A DNA stretch of 64,000 nt from Streptomyces sp. NRRL B-1140 (GCF_001280065.1 NZ_LGEA01000091.1:499632-563631); one strand, 5' to 3'. Shown: positions 45,952-55,221, counted from the stretch's first letter. Numbers and translations are program-made. The notes: generated by a model from the letters alone, not told the origin.

Positions 45952-47315
45952 CCCCCGCCTTCAGGCGGGGGAGGAATCGGACTCCGGCGGAGCAGGGCGG
46001 GGAGCTGTGATTCGCCGTCAAGGCGGATCGCAGTGCTCTGATCCGCAGGTTTGATCTTCACCTGTGGGAACGCTAGTTGTTGAGCGTGGCCACGACGTGC
46101 GTGAAGCGGGCATTGAAGTACCGCTTCTACCCGACCGATGCGCAGGCAGCTGAGCTGTCGCGCACGTTCGGATGTGTGCGCAAGGTCTACAACCTGGCGC
46201 TCGCGGCCCGCACCGAGGCGTGGGCGCGTCAGGAGCGGGTGAACTACAACCAGACCTCGGCCATGCTCACGGAGTGGAAGAAGACCGAGGAACTGGCCTA
46301 CCTCAACGACGTGTCGTCGGTGCCGTTGCAGCAGTGCCTGCGGCACCTGCAGACAGCGTTCACGAACTTCTTCGGCAAGCGGGCGAAGTACCCGCGTTTC
46401 AAGTCGCGGAAGAAGTCGCGCAGGTCCGCCGAGTACACCACGTCCGGATTCCGCTTCCGCGAGGGGAAGCTGACCCTGGCGAAGATGACGGAACCACTGG
46501 ACATCGTGTGGTCGCGCCCGCTCCCGCCGGGGGCGACGCCGTCCACGGTGACCGTCTCCCAGGACGCGGCTGGACGCTGGTTCGTCTCCATGCTGTGTGA
46601 CGACCCTGGCGTCAAGCCGCTCCCGGCCGCCGATACGGCGATCGGCGTGGATGTCGGCCTGGACCACCTGCTGACCCTCTCCACCGGCGAGAAGATCACA
46701 AACCCCCGGCACGAGCGCCGCGACCGCGCCCGCTTGGCCAAGGCTCAGCGGGAACTGTCGCGCAAGGCCAAGGGGTCGAACAACCGGGCCAAGGCGCGCA
46801 GGAAGGTCGCGAGGGTCCACGCGAGGATTGCCGACCGGCGCCGTGACCACCTGCACAAACTGACCACCCGGCTCGTGCGTGAAAACCAAACGCTCGTGAT
46901 CGAGGACCTGACCGTGCGCACCATGGTCAGGAACCGGAGCCTGGCCCGTGCCATCTCGGATGCCGCCTGGGCGCAGTTCCGGAGCCTTCTGGAGTACAAG
47001 GCTGCCTGGTACGGGCGGGAAGTGATCGCGGTGGACCGCTTCTTCCCCTCGTCCAGGCTGTGCTCCGGCTGCGGTGCCTTGCAGGACAAGATGCCGCTGC
47101 ACGTCCGTACCTGGACGTGCGGCAGCTGTGGCACGACCCACGACCGGGACGTGAACGCGGCGAAGAACCTTCTGGCCGCCGGGCTGGCGGTGACAGTCTG
47201 TGGAGCCGGTGTAAGACCTCAACGGAGCACTCCGGGCGGGCAGTCGGCGACGAAGCAGAAACCCTCACAGCGCAAGCCGTGAGAACCCCCCTCCTTCAGG
47301 AGGGGGAGAAGTCAA
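45952..47315. mobile_element. IS200/IS605-type element with tnpB only
   Basis: A hairpin CCCCCGCC-TTCA-GGCGGGGG at 45952-45971 lies at the left, tnpB fills the middle, and a matching hairpin CCCCCTCC-TTCA-GGAGGGGG lies at 47287-47306 with TCAA at 47312-47315. Subterminal hairpins with a common TTCA loop are the recognised ends of this family. No tnpA transposase is present, so it would need one supplied in trans. There is no target-site duplication, as expected for this family. The exact ends are inferred. Confidence 0.75.
46086..47282 (+). CDS. tnpB: TnpB, RNA-guided nuclease of IS200/IS605-type element
   Basis: The protein is 398 residues from GTG 46086, though TTG/GTG alternatives within 12 bp exist. 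It has RuvC motifs with Asp in IGVDVGLDHLLTLSTG, Glu in VIEDLTVRTM and Asp in HDRDVNAAKNLL, and a zinc finger (CSGCG and CGSCG) between the last two. The N-terminus KYRFYPTDAQAAELSRTFGC is typical. All catalytic residues are present, so it should be active with an omega RNA made from the end of this gene and the right end of the element. The first flanking bases after 47315 would then be the guide. Confidence 0.94.
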   Translation: MATTCVKRALKYRFYPTDAQAAELSRTFGCVRKVYNLALAARTEAWARQERVNYNQTSAMLTEWKKTEELAYLNDVSSVPLQQCLRHLQTAFTNFFGKRAKYPRFKSRKKSRRSAEYTTSGFRFREGKLTLAKMTEPLDIVWSRPLPPGATPSTVTVSQDAAGRWFVSMLCDDPGVKPLPAADTAIGVDVGLDHLLTLSTGEKITNPRHERRDRARLAKAQRELSRKAKGSNNRAKARRKVARVHARIADRRRDHLHKLTTRLVRENQTLVIEDLTVRTMVRNRSLARAISDAAWAQFRSLLEYKAAWYGREVIAVDRFFPSSRLCSGCGALQDKMPLHVRTWTCGSCGTTHDRDVNAAKNLLAAGLAVTVCGAGVRPQRSTPGGQSATKQKPSQRKP

Positions 47316-47317
47316 AC

Positions 47318-47333
47318 CCGTAGTACCTGAGAG
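47318..47333. promoter_or_regulatory. 16-bp word ccgtagtacctgagag (copy 1)
   Basis: The word ccgtagtacctgagag occurs here, about 105 bp before the hydrolase start at 47439, and identically at 51718-51733 before the second kinase gene at 51798. Both genes begin operons that contain a NarL-type kinase-regulator pair. A shared regulator-binding or promoter element is the most likely reading. Confidence 0.5.
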
Positions 47334-47438
47334 CTACGCCGCAGGTGAGTTCCCCGGTGTGACGCGGACGAGGTGCCGCGCTCCGTAACTTCCCTTCCAC
47401 GCAGACCCGATGGCCGGGTGCGCTGGAGGGGGACGACC

Positions 47439-48443
47439 ATGGGGTCCGCACCGCAGTACCGCCGTGCCGGCGACGGCGGCAGGCGCCGCGCCGGCCGATG
47501 GCGCCGCGCCGCGCTCGCGGCCCTCATCACCGGTGCGGTGGTCGTCCCGCTGTCCGGGGCCGTACGACCGCAGACCCCCGCACCGGCCCCCGCCAACCTC
47601 GCCCCCCTCACCGCGTCGACGCTCGACGAGGCGTACGCGGCCAACCGGGCCAACGCCGCCGAGGCGGCCCGTACGGCCGCCGCCCACCACGACCGGGACC
47701 GCGCCGCGACGGACCGTCGTCTGGCCGCACCGACCCGGCACCTCCTGCGGTTCGACGGCCGCGGCTCCGGCCGGGTGACGGAGGTCCTCGGCGACCTCGC
47801 CCGGGCCGACCGCATCGCCGTCCTGGTCCCCGGCTCCGACACGAGCCTCGACACCTACGGCCGGTTCCACGCGGCGGCCGCCGCCCTGCACCGGCAGCTC
47901 ACCCGGCAGGCCCCGGCGGGCACCCGCACCGCGGTCGTGGCCTGGCTGGGCTACGCGACGCCGGGCACGGTCAGCACCACGGTCACCACGACCGGCAGGG
48001 CGGAGCAGGCGGCCCCCCGTCTGCGGACGCTGGTCGCCGACCTGCGGGCCATAGCGGGCCCCGGACCCCGCATCTCGCTGCTGTGCCACTCGTACGGCTC
48101 GGTCGTCTGCGGCCGTTCCGCCGCCGGGCTCGCCGTCGACGACATCGCGCTCGTCGGCAGCCCGGGCACCGGCGCGGACACCACCGCCGGCCTGCACACC
48201 CGGGCCCGTGTCTGGGCGGCCCGGGGTGGTGACGACTGGGTGGAGCACGTACCGCACCTCAGCGTGGACCTGTTCGGCACCAGCGTCGGCTTCGGCACCG
48301 ACCCCGTCACCCCCGCCTTCGGCGCCCGGGTGTTCGCGGCGGGCGACGCCGGCCACAGCACGTACTTCGAGCCCGGCTCGACCTCCCTGACCAACCTGGC
48401 CCGGATCGTCCTGGGCGAGACCAAGGCGGTGACCCATGACTGA
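47439..48443 (+). CDS. Alpha/beta hydrolase (DUF1023-type), exported
   Basis: The 334-residue protein from ATG 47439 (GGAGGGGGACGACC upstream) has an Arg-rich start, a membrane/signal segment (ALAALITGAVVVPLSGAV) and a DUF1023-like hydrolase domain. The nucleophile elbow is ISLLCHSYGSVVCGRSA, and YGRFHAAAAALHRQLTRQ and VALVGSPGTGAD-like DDIALVGSPGTGADT are also seen. A His before the C-terminus (DAGHSTYF) fits the catalytic triad. A longer frame to 47373 is less likely. It leads a four-gene operon, overlapping the next gene by 8 bp. Confidence 0.85.
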   Translation: MGSAPQYRRAGDGGRRRAGRWRRAALAALITGAVVVPLSGAVRPQTPAPAPANLAPLTASTLDEAYAANRANAAEAARTAAAHHDRDRAATDRRLAAPTRHLLRFDGRGSGRVTEVLGDLARADRIAVLVPGSDTSLDTYGRFHAAAAALHRQLTRQAPAGTRTAVVAWLGYATPGTVSTTVTTTGRAEQAAPRLRTLVADLRAIAGPGPRISLLCHSYGSVVCGRSAAGLAVDDIALVGSPGTGADTTAGLHTRARVWAARGGDDWVEHVPHLSVDLFGTSVGFGTDPVTPAFGARVFAAGDAGHSTYFEPGSTSLTNLARIVLGETKAVTHD

Positions 48444-49647
48444 CATCGGCGTACGCGCCGCCCGGCAGGGAGTGCGCCGGGGCGCCGACCGCATCGGCGC
48501 GGCCACCCCGCCCGGCCGCGACCGGGCCGTGGACGCCCTGCGGGCCGCCGCCGTCCTCGGTGTCGTCCTCGGGCACTGGCTCGTCACGGCCCTGGTGTCC
48601 GACGGCCGTACCCTGCGCACGGCGAGCCCGCTGCAGCACATGCCGTGGCTGGCACCCGTCTCCTGGACGTTCCAGACGCTCGCCGTGTTCTTCCTGGTCG
48701 GCGGCCATGTCGCCACCCGCAGCCACGCCTCGGCCCAGGCCCGTGGAGTGCCGTACCGCCGGTGGCTGACGGCCCGGCTGGCCCGGCTGTTCAAGCCGGT
48801 CGCCGCCGTCGTCGGTCTGTGGACGGTCGCCGCCGTCTCGCTGCTGCTGTCGGGCACCGAGTACGGCACGGTCCGCACGCTGGTGAAACTGGCCCTGTCC
48901 CCTCTGTGGTTCCTCGTGGTGTTCGCGGCCCTGACGGCGGCGACCCCGCTGCTCACCCGGCTCAACCCGCTGTGGCCGCTGGCCGTCGTCCTGCACGTGG
49001 ACCTGCTGCGCTTCGGCCTCGGCGGCCCCGCCTGGCTGGGCTGGGTGAACGTGGCGGCCGCCTGGATGGTGCCCTACACGCTGGGCGCGGCCTGGACCCG
49101 CGGCGAACTGGAGCGCAGGCGTGCGGGCTGGGTCCTGCTGGGTGCCGGGGCGGCGGCGACCGCGGCGCTCGTAGCGTGGGCGGGCTATCCGGCGGCCATG
49201 GTCGGCGTCCCGGGCGAGGCCATGTCCAACCTGTACCCGCCGACCCTGGCCGTCGTCACGTTCGGCCTGGCCCAGTGCGGCGGCGCCCTGCTGCTGCGCG
49301 AGCGGCTGCGGCGGGCGATGCGCCGGCCCGTGGCGTGGGCGGCGGTGGCGCTCGTCAACCTCTCCGCGATGACCGTCTTCCTCTGGCACCAGACGGCCCT
49401 GATGGCGACCACGGCCAGCGGCCTCCTCGTCGGCCGGCTCCCCGGGCTGCACACGCGGCCCGACGACCTCGGCTGGGTCGGGGCCCGGCTGCTCTGGCTG
49501 CCCGTGTTCGCGCTGGCCCTCGCAGTCTGCTGGGCCGCCTTCCGCTCCTTCGAGCGAGACGGCGGCGGCCGGGGCCGCAGGTCGCGGGTGGTGCGGGCGC
49601 ACCGTCCGTCCGACCGGGGCGCGGCGACGGAGGCGCGTCATGTCTAG
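48436..49647 (+). CDS. Acyltransferase 3 family membrane protein
   Basis: The 403-residue multi-helix protein has the family start RDRAVDALRAAAVLGVVLGH (catalytic-type His in LGHWLV), AVFFLVGGHVATRSH and RLARLFKPVAAVVGLWTV. These are OafA/YrhL-like acyltransferases that acetylate cell-surface sugars or antibiotics. About ten membrane helices follow. It overlaps the hydrolase gene upstream and the kinase gene downstream by 8 bp each, so the four products are made together. Confidence 0.88.
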   Translation: MTDIGVRAARQGVRRGADRIGAATPPGRDRAVDALRAAAVLGVVLGHWLVTALVSDGRTLRTASPLQHMPWLAPVSWTFQTLAVFFLVGGHVATRSHASAQARGVPYRRWLTARLARLFKPVAAVVGLWTVAAVSLLLSGTEYGTVRTLVKLALSPLWFLVVFAALTAATPLLTRLNPLWPLAVVLHVDLLRFGLGGPAWLGWVNVAAAWMVPYTLGAAWTRGELERRRAGWVLLGAGAAATAALVAWAGYPAAMVGVPGEAMSNLYPPTLAVVTFGLAQCGGALLLRERLRRAMRRPVAWAAVALVNLSAMTVFLWHQTALMATTASGLLVGRLPGLHTRPDDLGWVGARLLWLPVFALALAVCWAAFRSFERDGGGRGRRSRVVRAHRPSDRGAATEARHV

Positions 49648-51016
49648 GCTGGGCCGTGTGACGGACACGGGGGTGGGCCGCGTGCTGCGGGCACGCGTCG
49701 GCGGCTGGCTGCGGATGCTGCGCCAGGACCTGTGGACCCTCCGGGTCGATCCACTGCCGCCGTCCACTTGGCTGCGCTGGCTGCCGCACGGCGTGCTGTG
49801 CATGGCCGCGTTCGGGATCACCCTCGGCGGCACGGGCGACATGAACGACAACGGCCATCTGGCCGCCGGTCTGGCCCTCCTGATCGCGGTCGCGCAGGGC
49901 GGCGCCGTGGTGCTGGGGCTCTGGCGGCCCGTTCTGGCGTGGTGGGTGGCGTTGGGCGCCTTCCTCGTGGGCGCCGTCACGCTGCGCGGGCAGCTGGGTT
50001 TCGACCTGGAGACCTACACATGGCCGTGGACCGCGGCCGGGATCATCGGTCTGCTGCTCGTGCTGCTGCTGCTCGCCCTGCGGGTGCCCACCCGGGCGGC
50101 GATAGCGGCACTGGTCGTCACCGCGCTGGTCACGTACGTCCTCGATGGCCTTGTAAGGGGGGTGGATTACGACGCCACGGGCACGATCGCCGTCTCCCTG
50201 TCCGCCGTCGTCGTGGTCCTCGGCACCGCCCTGCGCGGCCGCCGCGAGGCCCGCGCGCAACTGGTCGAGCAGACCACCCTCACCGCCGAGGAACGCACCC
50301 GGCGCACCCTGCTGGAGGAGCGCAGCCGCATCGCGCGGGAGCTGCACGACGTGGTCGCTCACCACATGTCGGTCATCTCCATCCAGGCGCAGGTCGCCCC
50401 GCATCTCGTGGAGAACCCGCCCGACGAGCTCAGGGAGAACCTGGCGGGCATCCGGCAGAACGCTCTGGAGGCCCTGACCGAACTGCGCCGCGTGCTGGGC
50501 GTGCTGCGCTCGGAGCACCCCGGGCCGGGGGAGCCGTTCGCCGACGCGGGTGACGAGAGCACACCGCACGCCCCGCAGCCCACGCTCGACCGGCTCGACG
50601 CGCTGGTGGAGAACACCCGGGCGGTCGGCCGTGAGGTCGTCACCGACATCACGGGCGAGCGGCGCCCACTGCCGCCCGGCGTGGAGCTGTCGGCGTACAG
50701 GATCGTGCAGGAGGCGCTGAGCAACGCCCTGCGGCACGCGCCCGGCGCGAGGATCACGGTCCGTCTCGCCTATGAGCCGGACGGCCTGGAGGTGGAGATC
50801 GTCAACGGCCGCCCCACAGGACCGCCCCCGCCGTCGACCGGCGCGGGACACGGACTGCTCGGCATGCGGGAGCGGGTCGCGATGCTCGGCGGCACGATGA
50901 CGGCCCACCCGTGGCACTGGGACGGCTTCAAGGTCACCGCCTTCCTCCCGGACACCCCGCCCGCCGACACCCCGGGCACCCACCCACCCACCGCACCCCG
51001 GAGAAGGACCTCATGA
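49640..51016 (+). CDS. NarL-type sensor histidine kinase (HisKA_3)
   Basis: The 458-residue protein has about five N-terminal membrane helices (ending near AALVVTALVTYVLDGLV) and no large extracytoplasmic domain. The phospho-acceptor segment is RSRIARELHDVVAHHMSVIS. The ATP-binding part includes LSAYRIVQEALSNALRHAPG and GAGHGLLGMRERVAMLGG. The kinase is paired with the LuxR-type regulator at 51013, which it overlaps (ATGA). It closely resembles the kinase at 51798. Confidence 0.94.
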   Translation: MSRLGRVTDTGVGRVLRARVGGWLRMLRQDLWTLRVDPLPPSTWLRWLPHGVLCMAAFGITLGGTGDMNDNGHLAAGLALLIAVAQGGAVVLGLWRPVLAWWVALGAFLVGAVTLRGQLGFDLETYTWPWTAAGIIGLLLVLLLLALRVPTRAAIAALVVTALVTYVLDGLVRGVDYDATGTIAVSLSAVVVVLGTALRGRREARAQLVEQTTLTAEERTRRTLLEERSRIARELHDVVAHHMSVISIQAQVAPHLVENPPDELRENLAGIRQNALEALTELRRVLGVLRSEHPGPGEPFADAGDESTPHAPQPTLDRLDALVENTRAVGREVVTDITGERRPLPPGVELSAYRIVQEALSNALRHAPGARITVRLAYEPDGLEVEIVNGRPTGPPPPSTGAGHGLLGMRERVAMLGGTMTAHPWHWDGFKVTAFLPDTPPADTPGTHPPTAPRRRTS

Positions 51017-51696
51017 CGAGCGGTACCGGCGAACCCATCCGGGTTCTGATCGTCGACGACCAGGCGATGGTCCGGCAGGGCTTCACCGTGCTGCTCGGCG
51101 TCCAGCCCGACATAGAGGTCGTCGGCGACGCGAAGAACGGTGAGGGCGGCGTCGCCCTGGCCGCGGAGTTCGCCCCCGACGTCGTCCTGATGGACATCCG
51201 CATGCCCGGCATCGGCGGCATCGAGGCCACCCAGCGCATCACCGCCGCCCACCCGGACATCAGGGTGCTGGTCCTGACCACCTTCGACCTGGACGAGTAC
51301 GTGTACGACGCGCTGCGCGCGGGAGCCTCCGGGTTCCTGCTGAAGGACGCCTCGTCCGAGCAGCTCGCCGAGGCGGTCCGGGTGGTGGCGGCCGGGGAGG
51401 CGCTGCTCGCCCCGGTCATCACCCGCAAGCTGATCGCCGAGTTCTCCCGGCTCGACGGCAGGCCCCGCGCCCCGCTGAGGGACCGCGTCGGCGATCTGAC
51501 CGAGCGGGAGACGGAGGTCCTCTCGCTGATCGCCCAGGGCCTGTCGAACGCGGAGATCGCCCAGCACCTGTTCGTGGCCGAGCAGACGGTGAAGACCCAC
51601 GTCGGCAGGATCCTGGTGAAGCTGGGCCTCAGGGACCGGACCCAGGCGGCGGTGTTCGCCTACGAGTCGGGGCTGGTGCGGCCGGCGGGCTACTGA
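51013..51696 (+). CDS. LuxR/NarL-family response regulator
   Basis: The 227-residue regulator has a receiver domain with acidic pocket IVDDQAMVRQGF, phospho-Asp in DVVLMDIRMPGI and Lys in GFLLKDASSEQ. A LuxR helix-turn-helix follows: LTERETEVLSLIAQGLSNAE, then VKTHVGRILVKLGLRD. It starts in the stop of its kinase. It is the likely binder of the shared 16-bp word in front of this operon. An inverted repeat TGAGAGGG...CCCTCTCA after the gene may end the transcript. Confidence 0.95.
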   Translation: MTSGTGEPIRVLIVDDQAMVRQGFTVLLGVQPDIEVVGDAKNGEGGVALAAEFAPDVVLMDIRMPGIGGIEATQRITAAHPDIRVLVLTTFDLDEYVYDALRAGASGFLLKDASSEQLAEAVRVVAAGEALLAPVITRKLIAEFSRLDGRPRAPLRDRVGDLTERETEVLSLIAQGLSNAEIAQHLFVAEQTVKTHVGRILVKLGLRDRTQAAVFAYESGLVRPAGY

Positions 51697-51717
51697 GGGG
51701 TGCCCCCCCGCTGGGCT

Positions 51718-51733
51718 CCGTAGTACCTGAGAG
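51718..51733. promoter_or_regulatory. 16-bp word ccgtagtacctgagag (copy 2)
   Basis: This is an exact copy of the word at 47318-47333, lying 65 bp before the GTG of the second kinase gene. Its end is also the left arm of an inverted repeat, TGAGAGGG (51728-51735) with CCCTCTCA (51748-51755). Confidence 0.5.
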
Positions 51734-51797
51734 GGACCCGGCGGAACCCCTCTCACTGGGGACGACCGGGGCCCTGGACGCGCTTACCGTTCTGTAC

Positions 51798-53138
51798 GTG
51801 ACCGAGACGACTCACCTACAGACCACGCCACCGGGGGACGGGGCCACACCGCGCAGCCCGGAGTACCGGGTGGCGGTGGACTCCCTGCGCGGACTGCGGC
51901 AGGACCTCATGCACGACGCCTTCGCCTACCGGCCGCTGCCGGGCCGGTGCACGGACGGGCGGTTCGCCCGGCGGCTGCCGGGGCGGCTGCGGGAGTACGT
52001 GGCCTGGACGCCGCACGCCCTGATCGTCACGGCGGCCCTGATCTCCGCGGCTCTCGCCACCGTCGACACCAGCGGACCCGGGGCGCTGATGGGGCTGTTC
52101 TGCGCGGTTCCCGTGCTGCTGACCATGGTGCGGCCGGTGGGGGCGTTCTGGGCGTCCATGGTGTCCACCCCGGTCGTCGCCCTGCTCGGCAGCCGCTGGT
52201 TCGAATGGCCGTGGGCGGCCGGCAGCTTCCTCAGCCATCTGACCGTGCTGACGGTGGTGGCGATACGCACCAGGCCCCGCACGGCCGGGTGGATGTGGGT
52301 GCTGACGGCGCTGTACGCCATCCTCGCGGACAGCGGCATCGGCCCGACCTCCATGTACGGCAGCAATTCGGCCGCCATGCTGATCCTCTCGGCGCTGATC
52401 CTGCTCAGCGTCACCGTCTGGCACATCCGCCGCCACGCCGAGCAGGAAGTCACCGCCCAGCAGACGGTCACCGCCCACGAGCGCTCCCGCCGCACCCTGC
52501 TGGAGGAGCGCACGACCATCGCCCGCGAGCTGCACGACGTGGTCGCGCACCACATGTCGGTGGTCGCCATCCAGGCGGAGGCCGCGCCCTACCGGGTGGA
52601 CAACCCGCCACCGGAGCTGGAGAAGGCGTTCGTCACGATCCGGGAGAACGCGGTGGCGGCGCTGACCGAACTGCGCCGCGTGCTGGGTGTCGTCCGCGCC
52701 GAGGACTACGAGGCCCCGGACGCCCCGCAGCCGACGCTCGCCGACCTGGAGCGGCTGCTGGCCAATGTGCGGGAGGCCGGGCTGGCCGTCGACAAGGTGG
52801 TGACCGGCGCGGTGCGCGAGCTGCCGCAGGGCGTGGAGCTGTCGGCGTACCGGATCGTGCAGGAGGCGCTGAGCAACACCCTGCGGCACGCGCCGGGCGC
52901 GACCGCCCGGGTGGAGCTCGGGTACGTGCTCGGCGGCCTGGGGCTGCGCATCGTCAACGGCCCGCCGCCGAACCCGAGCCTGATCAAGCCCTCGCCCGGC
53001 GCGGGGCACGGCATCACCGGCATGCGGGAGCGGGTGTCGATGCTGGACGGGGAGATGACGGCGGGCCGCAGCGACGACGGAGGCTACGAGGTGGCGGTGT
53101 TCCTGCCGGTCGCCCTGCCGGACGAGGGCGGCTCATGA
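51798..53138 (+). CDS. NarL-type sensor histidine kinase (HisKA_3), second pair
   Basis: The 446-residue protein from GTG 51798 has a cytoplasmic N-terminus of about 70 residues, about five membrane helices from residue 76 (TPHALIVTAALISAALATVD), then TTIARELHDVVAHHMSVVAI as phospho-acceptor region. The ATP domain reads LSAYRIVQEALSNTLRHAPG and GAGHGITGMRERVSMLDGEM. It overlaps the regulator at 53135 by 4 bp. High similarity to the kinase at 49640 points to a tandem duplication of the kinase-regulator pair. Confidence 0.94.
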   Translation: MTETTHLQTTPPGDGATPRSPEYRVAVDSLRGLRQDLMHDAFAYRPLPGRCTDGRFARRLPGRLREYVAWTPHALIVTAALISAALATVDTSGPGALMGLFCAVPVLLTMVRPVGAFWASMVSTPVVALLGSRWFEWPWAAGSFLSHLTVLTVVAIRTRPRTAGWMWVLTALYAILADSGIGPTSMYGSNSAAMLILSALILLSVTVWHIRRHAEQEVTAQQTVTAHERSRRTLLEERTTIARELHDVVAHHMSVVAIQAEAAPYRVDNPPPELEKAFVTIRENAVAALTELRRVLGVVRAEDYEAPDAPQPTLADLERLLANVREAGLAVDKVVTGAVRELPQGVELSAYRIVQEALSNTLRHAPGATARVELGYVLGGLGLRIVNGPPPNPSLIKPSPGAGHGITGMRERVSMLDGEMTAGRSDDGGYEVAVFLPVALPDEGGS

Positions 53139-53800
53139 CCATCCGGGTGCTGATCGCGGACGACCAGATGATGGTGCGTGAGGGATTCTCGGTCCTGCTG
53201 AACGCGATGCCGGACATCGAGGTCGTCGGTGAGGCGGTGAACGGCCGGGAAGCCGTGGCCAAGGTCCGCGAGCTCGCCCCGGACGTGGTGCTGATGGACA
53301 TCCGCATGCCCGAGCTGAACGGCATCGAGGCGACCCGCGAGATCGTCGCCACCGACGGCGCGGCCAAGGTGCTGGTGCTCACCACCTTCGACCTCGACGA
53401 GTACGTGTACCAGGCGCTGCGCGCGGGAGCCTCCGGCTTCCTCCTCAAGGACGCCTCGGCCCGCCAGCTCGCCGACGGGGTGCGTGTGGTGGCCTCGGGG
53501 GAGGCGCTGCTGGCGCCGTCGGTGACCAGGCGGCTGATCACCGAGTTCTCCAAGCTCTCCGAGAAGCCGGCCCTGATGCCCTCCGCGCAGGCGGCCTACG
53601 GGGATCTCACCGACCGGGAGACGGAGGTGCTGGTGCTCATCGCGCAGGGCCTGTCGAACTCGGAGATCGCGCAGCGGCTGGTGGTCGCCGAGTCGACGAT
53701 CAAGACACATGTCAGCCGGATCCTGGTGAAGCTCGGCCTCAGGGACCGCACGCAGGCGGCGGTGTTCGCCTACGAGGCACGGCTGGTGACGCCGGGGTGA
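53135..53800 (+). CDS. LuxR/NarL-family response regulator, second pair
   Basis: The 221-residue regulator is close to that at 51013: IADDQMMVREGF, DVVLMDIRMPELN and GFLLKDASARQ in the receiver, then LTDRETEVLVLIAQGLSNSE and IKTHVSRILVKLGLRD in the LuxR domain. It starts in its kinase gene stop. The recognition helix differs little from its neighbour, so cross-talk or shared sites are possible. Confidence 0.95.
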   Translation: MTIRVLIADDQMMVREGFSVLLNAMPDIEVVGEAVNGREAVAKVRELAPDVVLMDIRMPELNGIEATREIVATDGAAKVLVLTTFDLDEYVYQALRAGASGFLLKDASARQLADGVRVVASGEALLAPSVTRRLITEFSKLSEKPALMPSAQAAYGDLTDRETEVLVLIAQGLSNSEIAQRLVVAESTIKTHVSRILVKLGLRDRTQAAVFAYEARLVTPG

Positions 53801-53852
53801 CAGGGGGCGCCGCCCCTGGTCAGAGTGGGGGGTGCCGGGCTAGCGTCCGTTC

Positions 53853-55073
53853 ATGGCAGCTGCTTCCGACCTCGGGTTCGACCCGTGGGACCCGGCGTTC
53901 CTCGCCGACCCGTACCCCGCCTACGCCGACCTGCGGGCCCAGGGCCGCGTGCGGTACTTCGAGCCCACGAACCAGTGGCTCGTCGCGCACCACGCGGACG
54001 TCTCGGCCCTGCTGCGCGACCGGCGGCTCGGGCGCACGTACCAGCACCGGTTCACGCACGAGGAGTTCGGCCGCACCGCGCCCCCGCCGGAGCACGAGCC
54101 GTTCCACACGCTGAACGATCACGGGATGCTCGACCTGGAGCCGCCGGACCACACGCGGATCCGCCGCCTGGTGTCGAAGGCGTTCACCCCACGCACGGTG
54201 GAGCGGCTGAAGCCGTACGTGCGCGCCCTGGCCGACGACCTGGTGTCCGATCTGGTCGCGGCGGGCGGCGGCGACCTGCTGAAGGACGTCGCCGAGCCCC
54301 TCCCGGTCGCGGTGATCGCCGAGATGCTCGGCATCCCGGAGTCCGACCGGGCCCCGCTGCGCCCCTGGTCGGCGGACATCTGCGGGATGTACGAGCTGAA
54401 CCCGTCCGAGGACACCGCGGCCAGGGCGGTCCGCGCGTCGGTCGAGTTCACCGACTATCTGCGCGAGCTGATCGCGGCGCGCCGCAAGGAGCCCGGCGAC
54501 GACCTCGTCTCCGGTCTCATCGAGGCCCACGACGAGGGCGACCGCCTCACCGAGCAGGAGATGATCTCCACCTGCGTCCTGCTGCTCAACGCCGGTCACG
54601 AGGCCACGGTGAACGCCACGGTCAACGGCTGGTACGCGCTGTTCCGCAACGAGGCGCAGCTGGAGCTGCTGCGCGCGGACCACACGCTGATCCCGTCCGC
54701 GATCGAGGAGCTGATGCGCTACGACACCCCGCTGCAGCTCTTCGAACGCTGGGTCCTGGACGAGATCGAGATCGACGGCACGACGATCCCCCGGGGCGCG
54801 GAGATCGCGATGCTGTTCGGCTCCGCGAATCACGACCCCGCCGTCTTCCGGAACCCGTCCGCCCTCGACCTGACCCGCACCGACAACCCCCACATCTCCT
54901 TCAGCGCCGGCATCCACTACTGCATCGGCGCACCACTGGCCCGGATCGAGCTGGCGGCGTCGATGGGGGCGCTGCTGGAGAGGGCACCGACCCTGCGGCT
55001 CGCGGCGGAGCCGGCGCGCAAGCCGAACTTCGTGATCAGGGGGCTGGAGGCGCTGACCGTGGAGGTGGCATGA
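53853..55073 (+). CDS. Cytochrome P450
   Basis: The 406-residue soluble P450 has the I-helix LLNAGHEATVNATVNGW, K-helix EELMRYDTPLQLFERWV, and heme-binding loop FSAGIHYCIGAPLARIE with the Cys ligand. The length and the CIGxxLAR form are those of bacterial class I P450s, which need a separate ferredoxin and reductase; none is encoded next to it. It probably hydroxylates a secondary metabolite or degrades a compound. The substrate is unknown. Confidence 0.95.
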   Translation: MAAASDLGFDPWDPAFLADPYPAYADLRAQGRVRYFEPTNQWLVAHHADVSALLRDRRLGRTYQHRFTHEEFGRTAPPPEHEPFHTLNDHGMLDLEPPDHTRIRRLVSKAFTPRTVERLKPYVRALADDLVSDLVAAGGGDLLKDVAEPLPVAVIAEMLGIPESDRAPLRPWSADICGMYELNPSEDTAARAVRASVEFTDYLRELIAARRKEPGDDLVSGLIEAHDEGDRLTEQEMISTCVLLLNAGHEATVNATVNGWYALFRNEAQLELLRADHTLIPSAIEELMRYDTPLQLFERWVLDEIEIDGTTIPRGAEIAMLFGSANHDPAVFRNPSALDLTRTDNPHISFSAGIHYCIGAPLARIELAASMGALLERAPTLRLAAEPARKPNFVIRGLEALTVEVA

Positions 55074-55221
55074 CCCCTGCCCCGACCCGCACCGGTCACG
55101 TCGTCATGTCCCGCCGCCGCAGCCCCGCCGGCCCAGCGGCGGCTCGGACAGGACCATCAGCGCGTTATCAACTGACTACACCGGGTGGCGGATGGCTCGC
55201 ATCCCATAGGGAGGGCGCATC

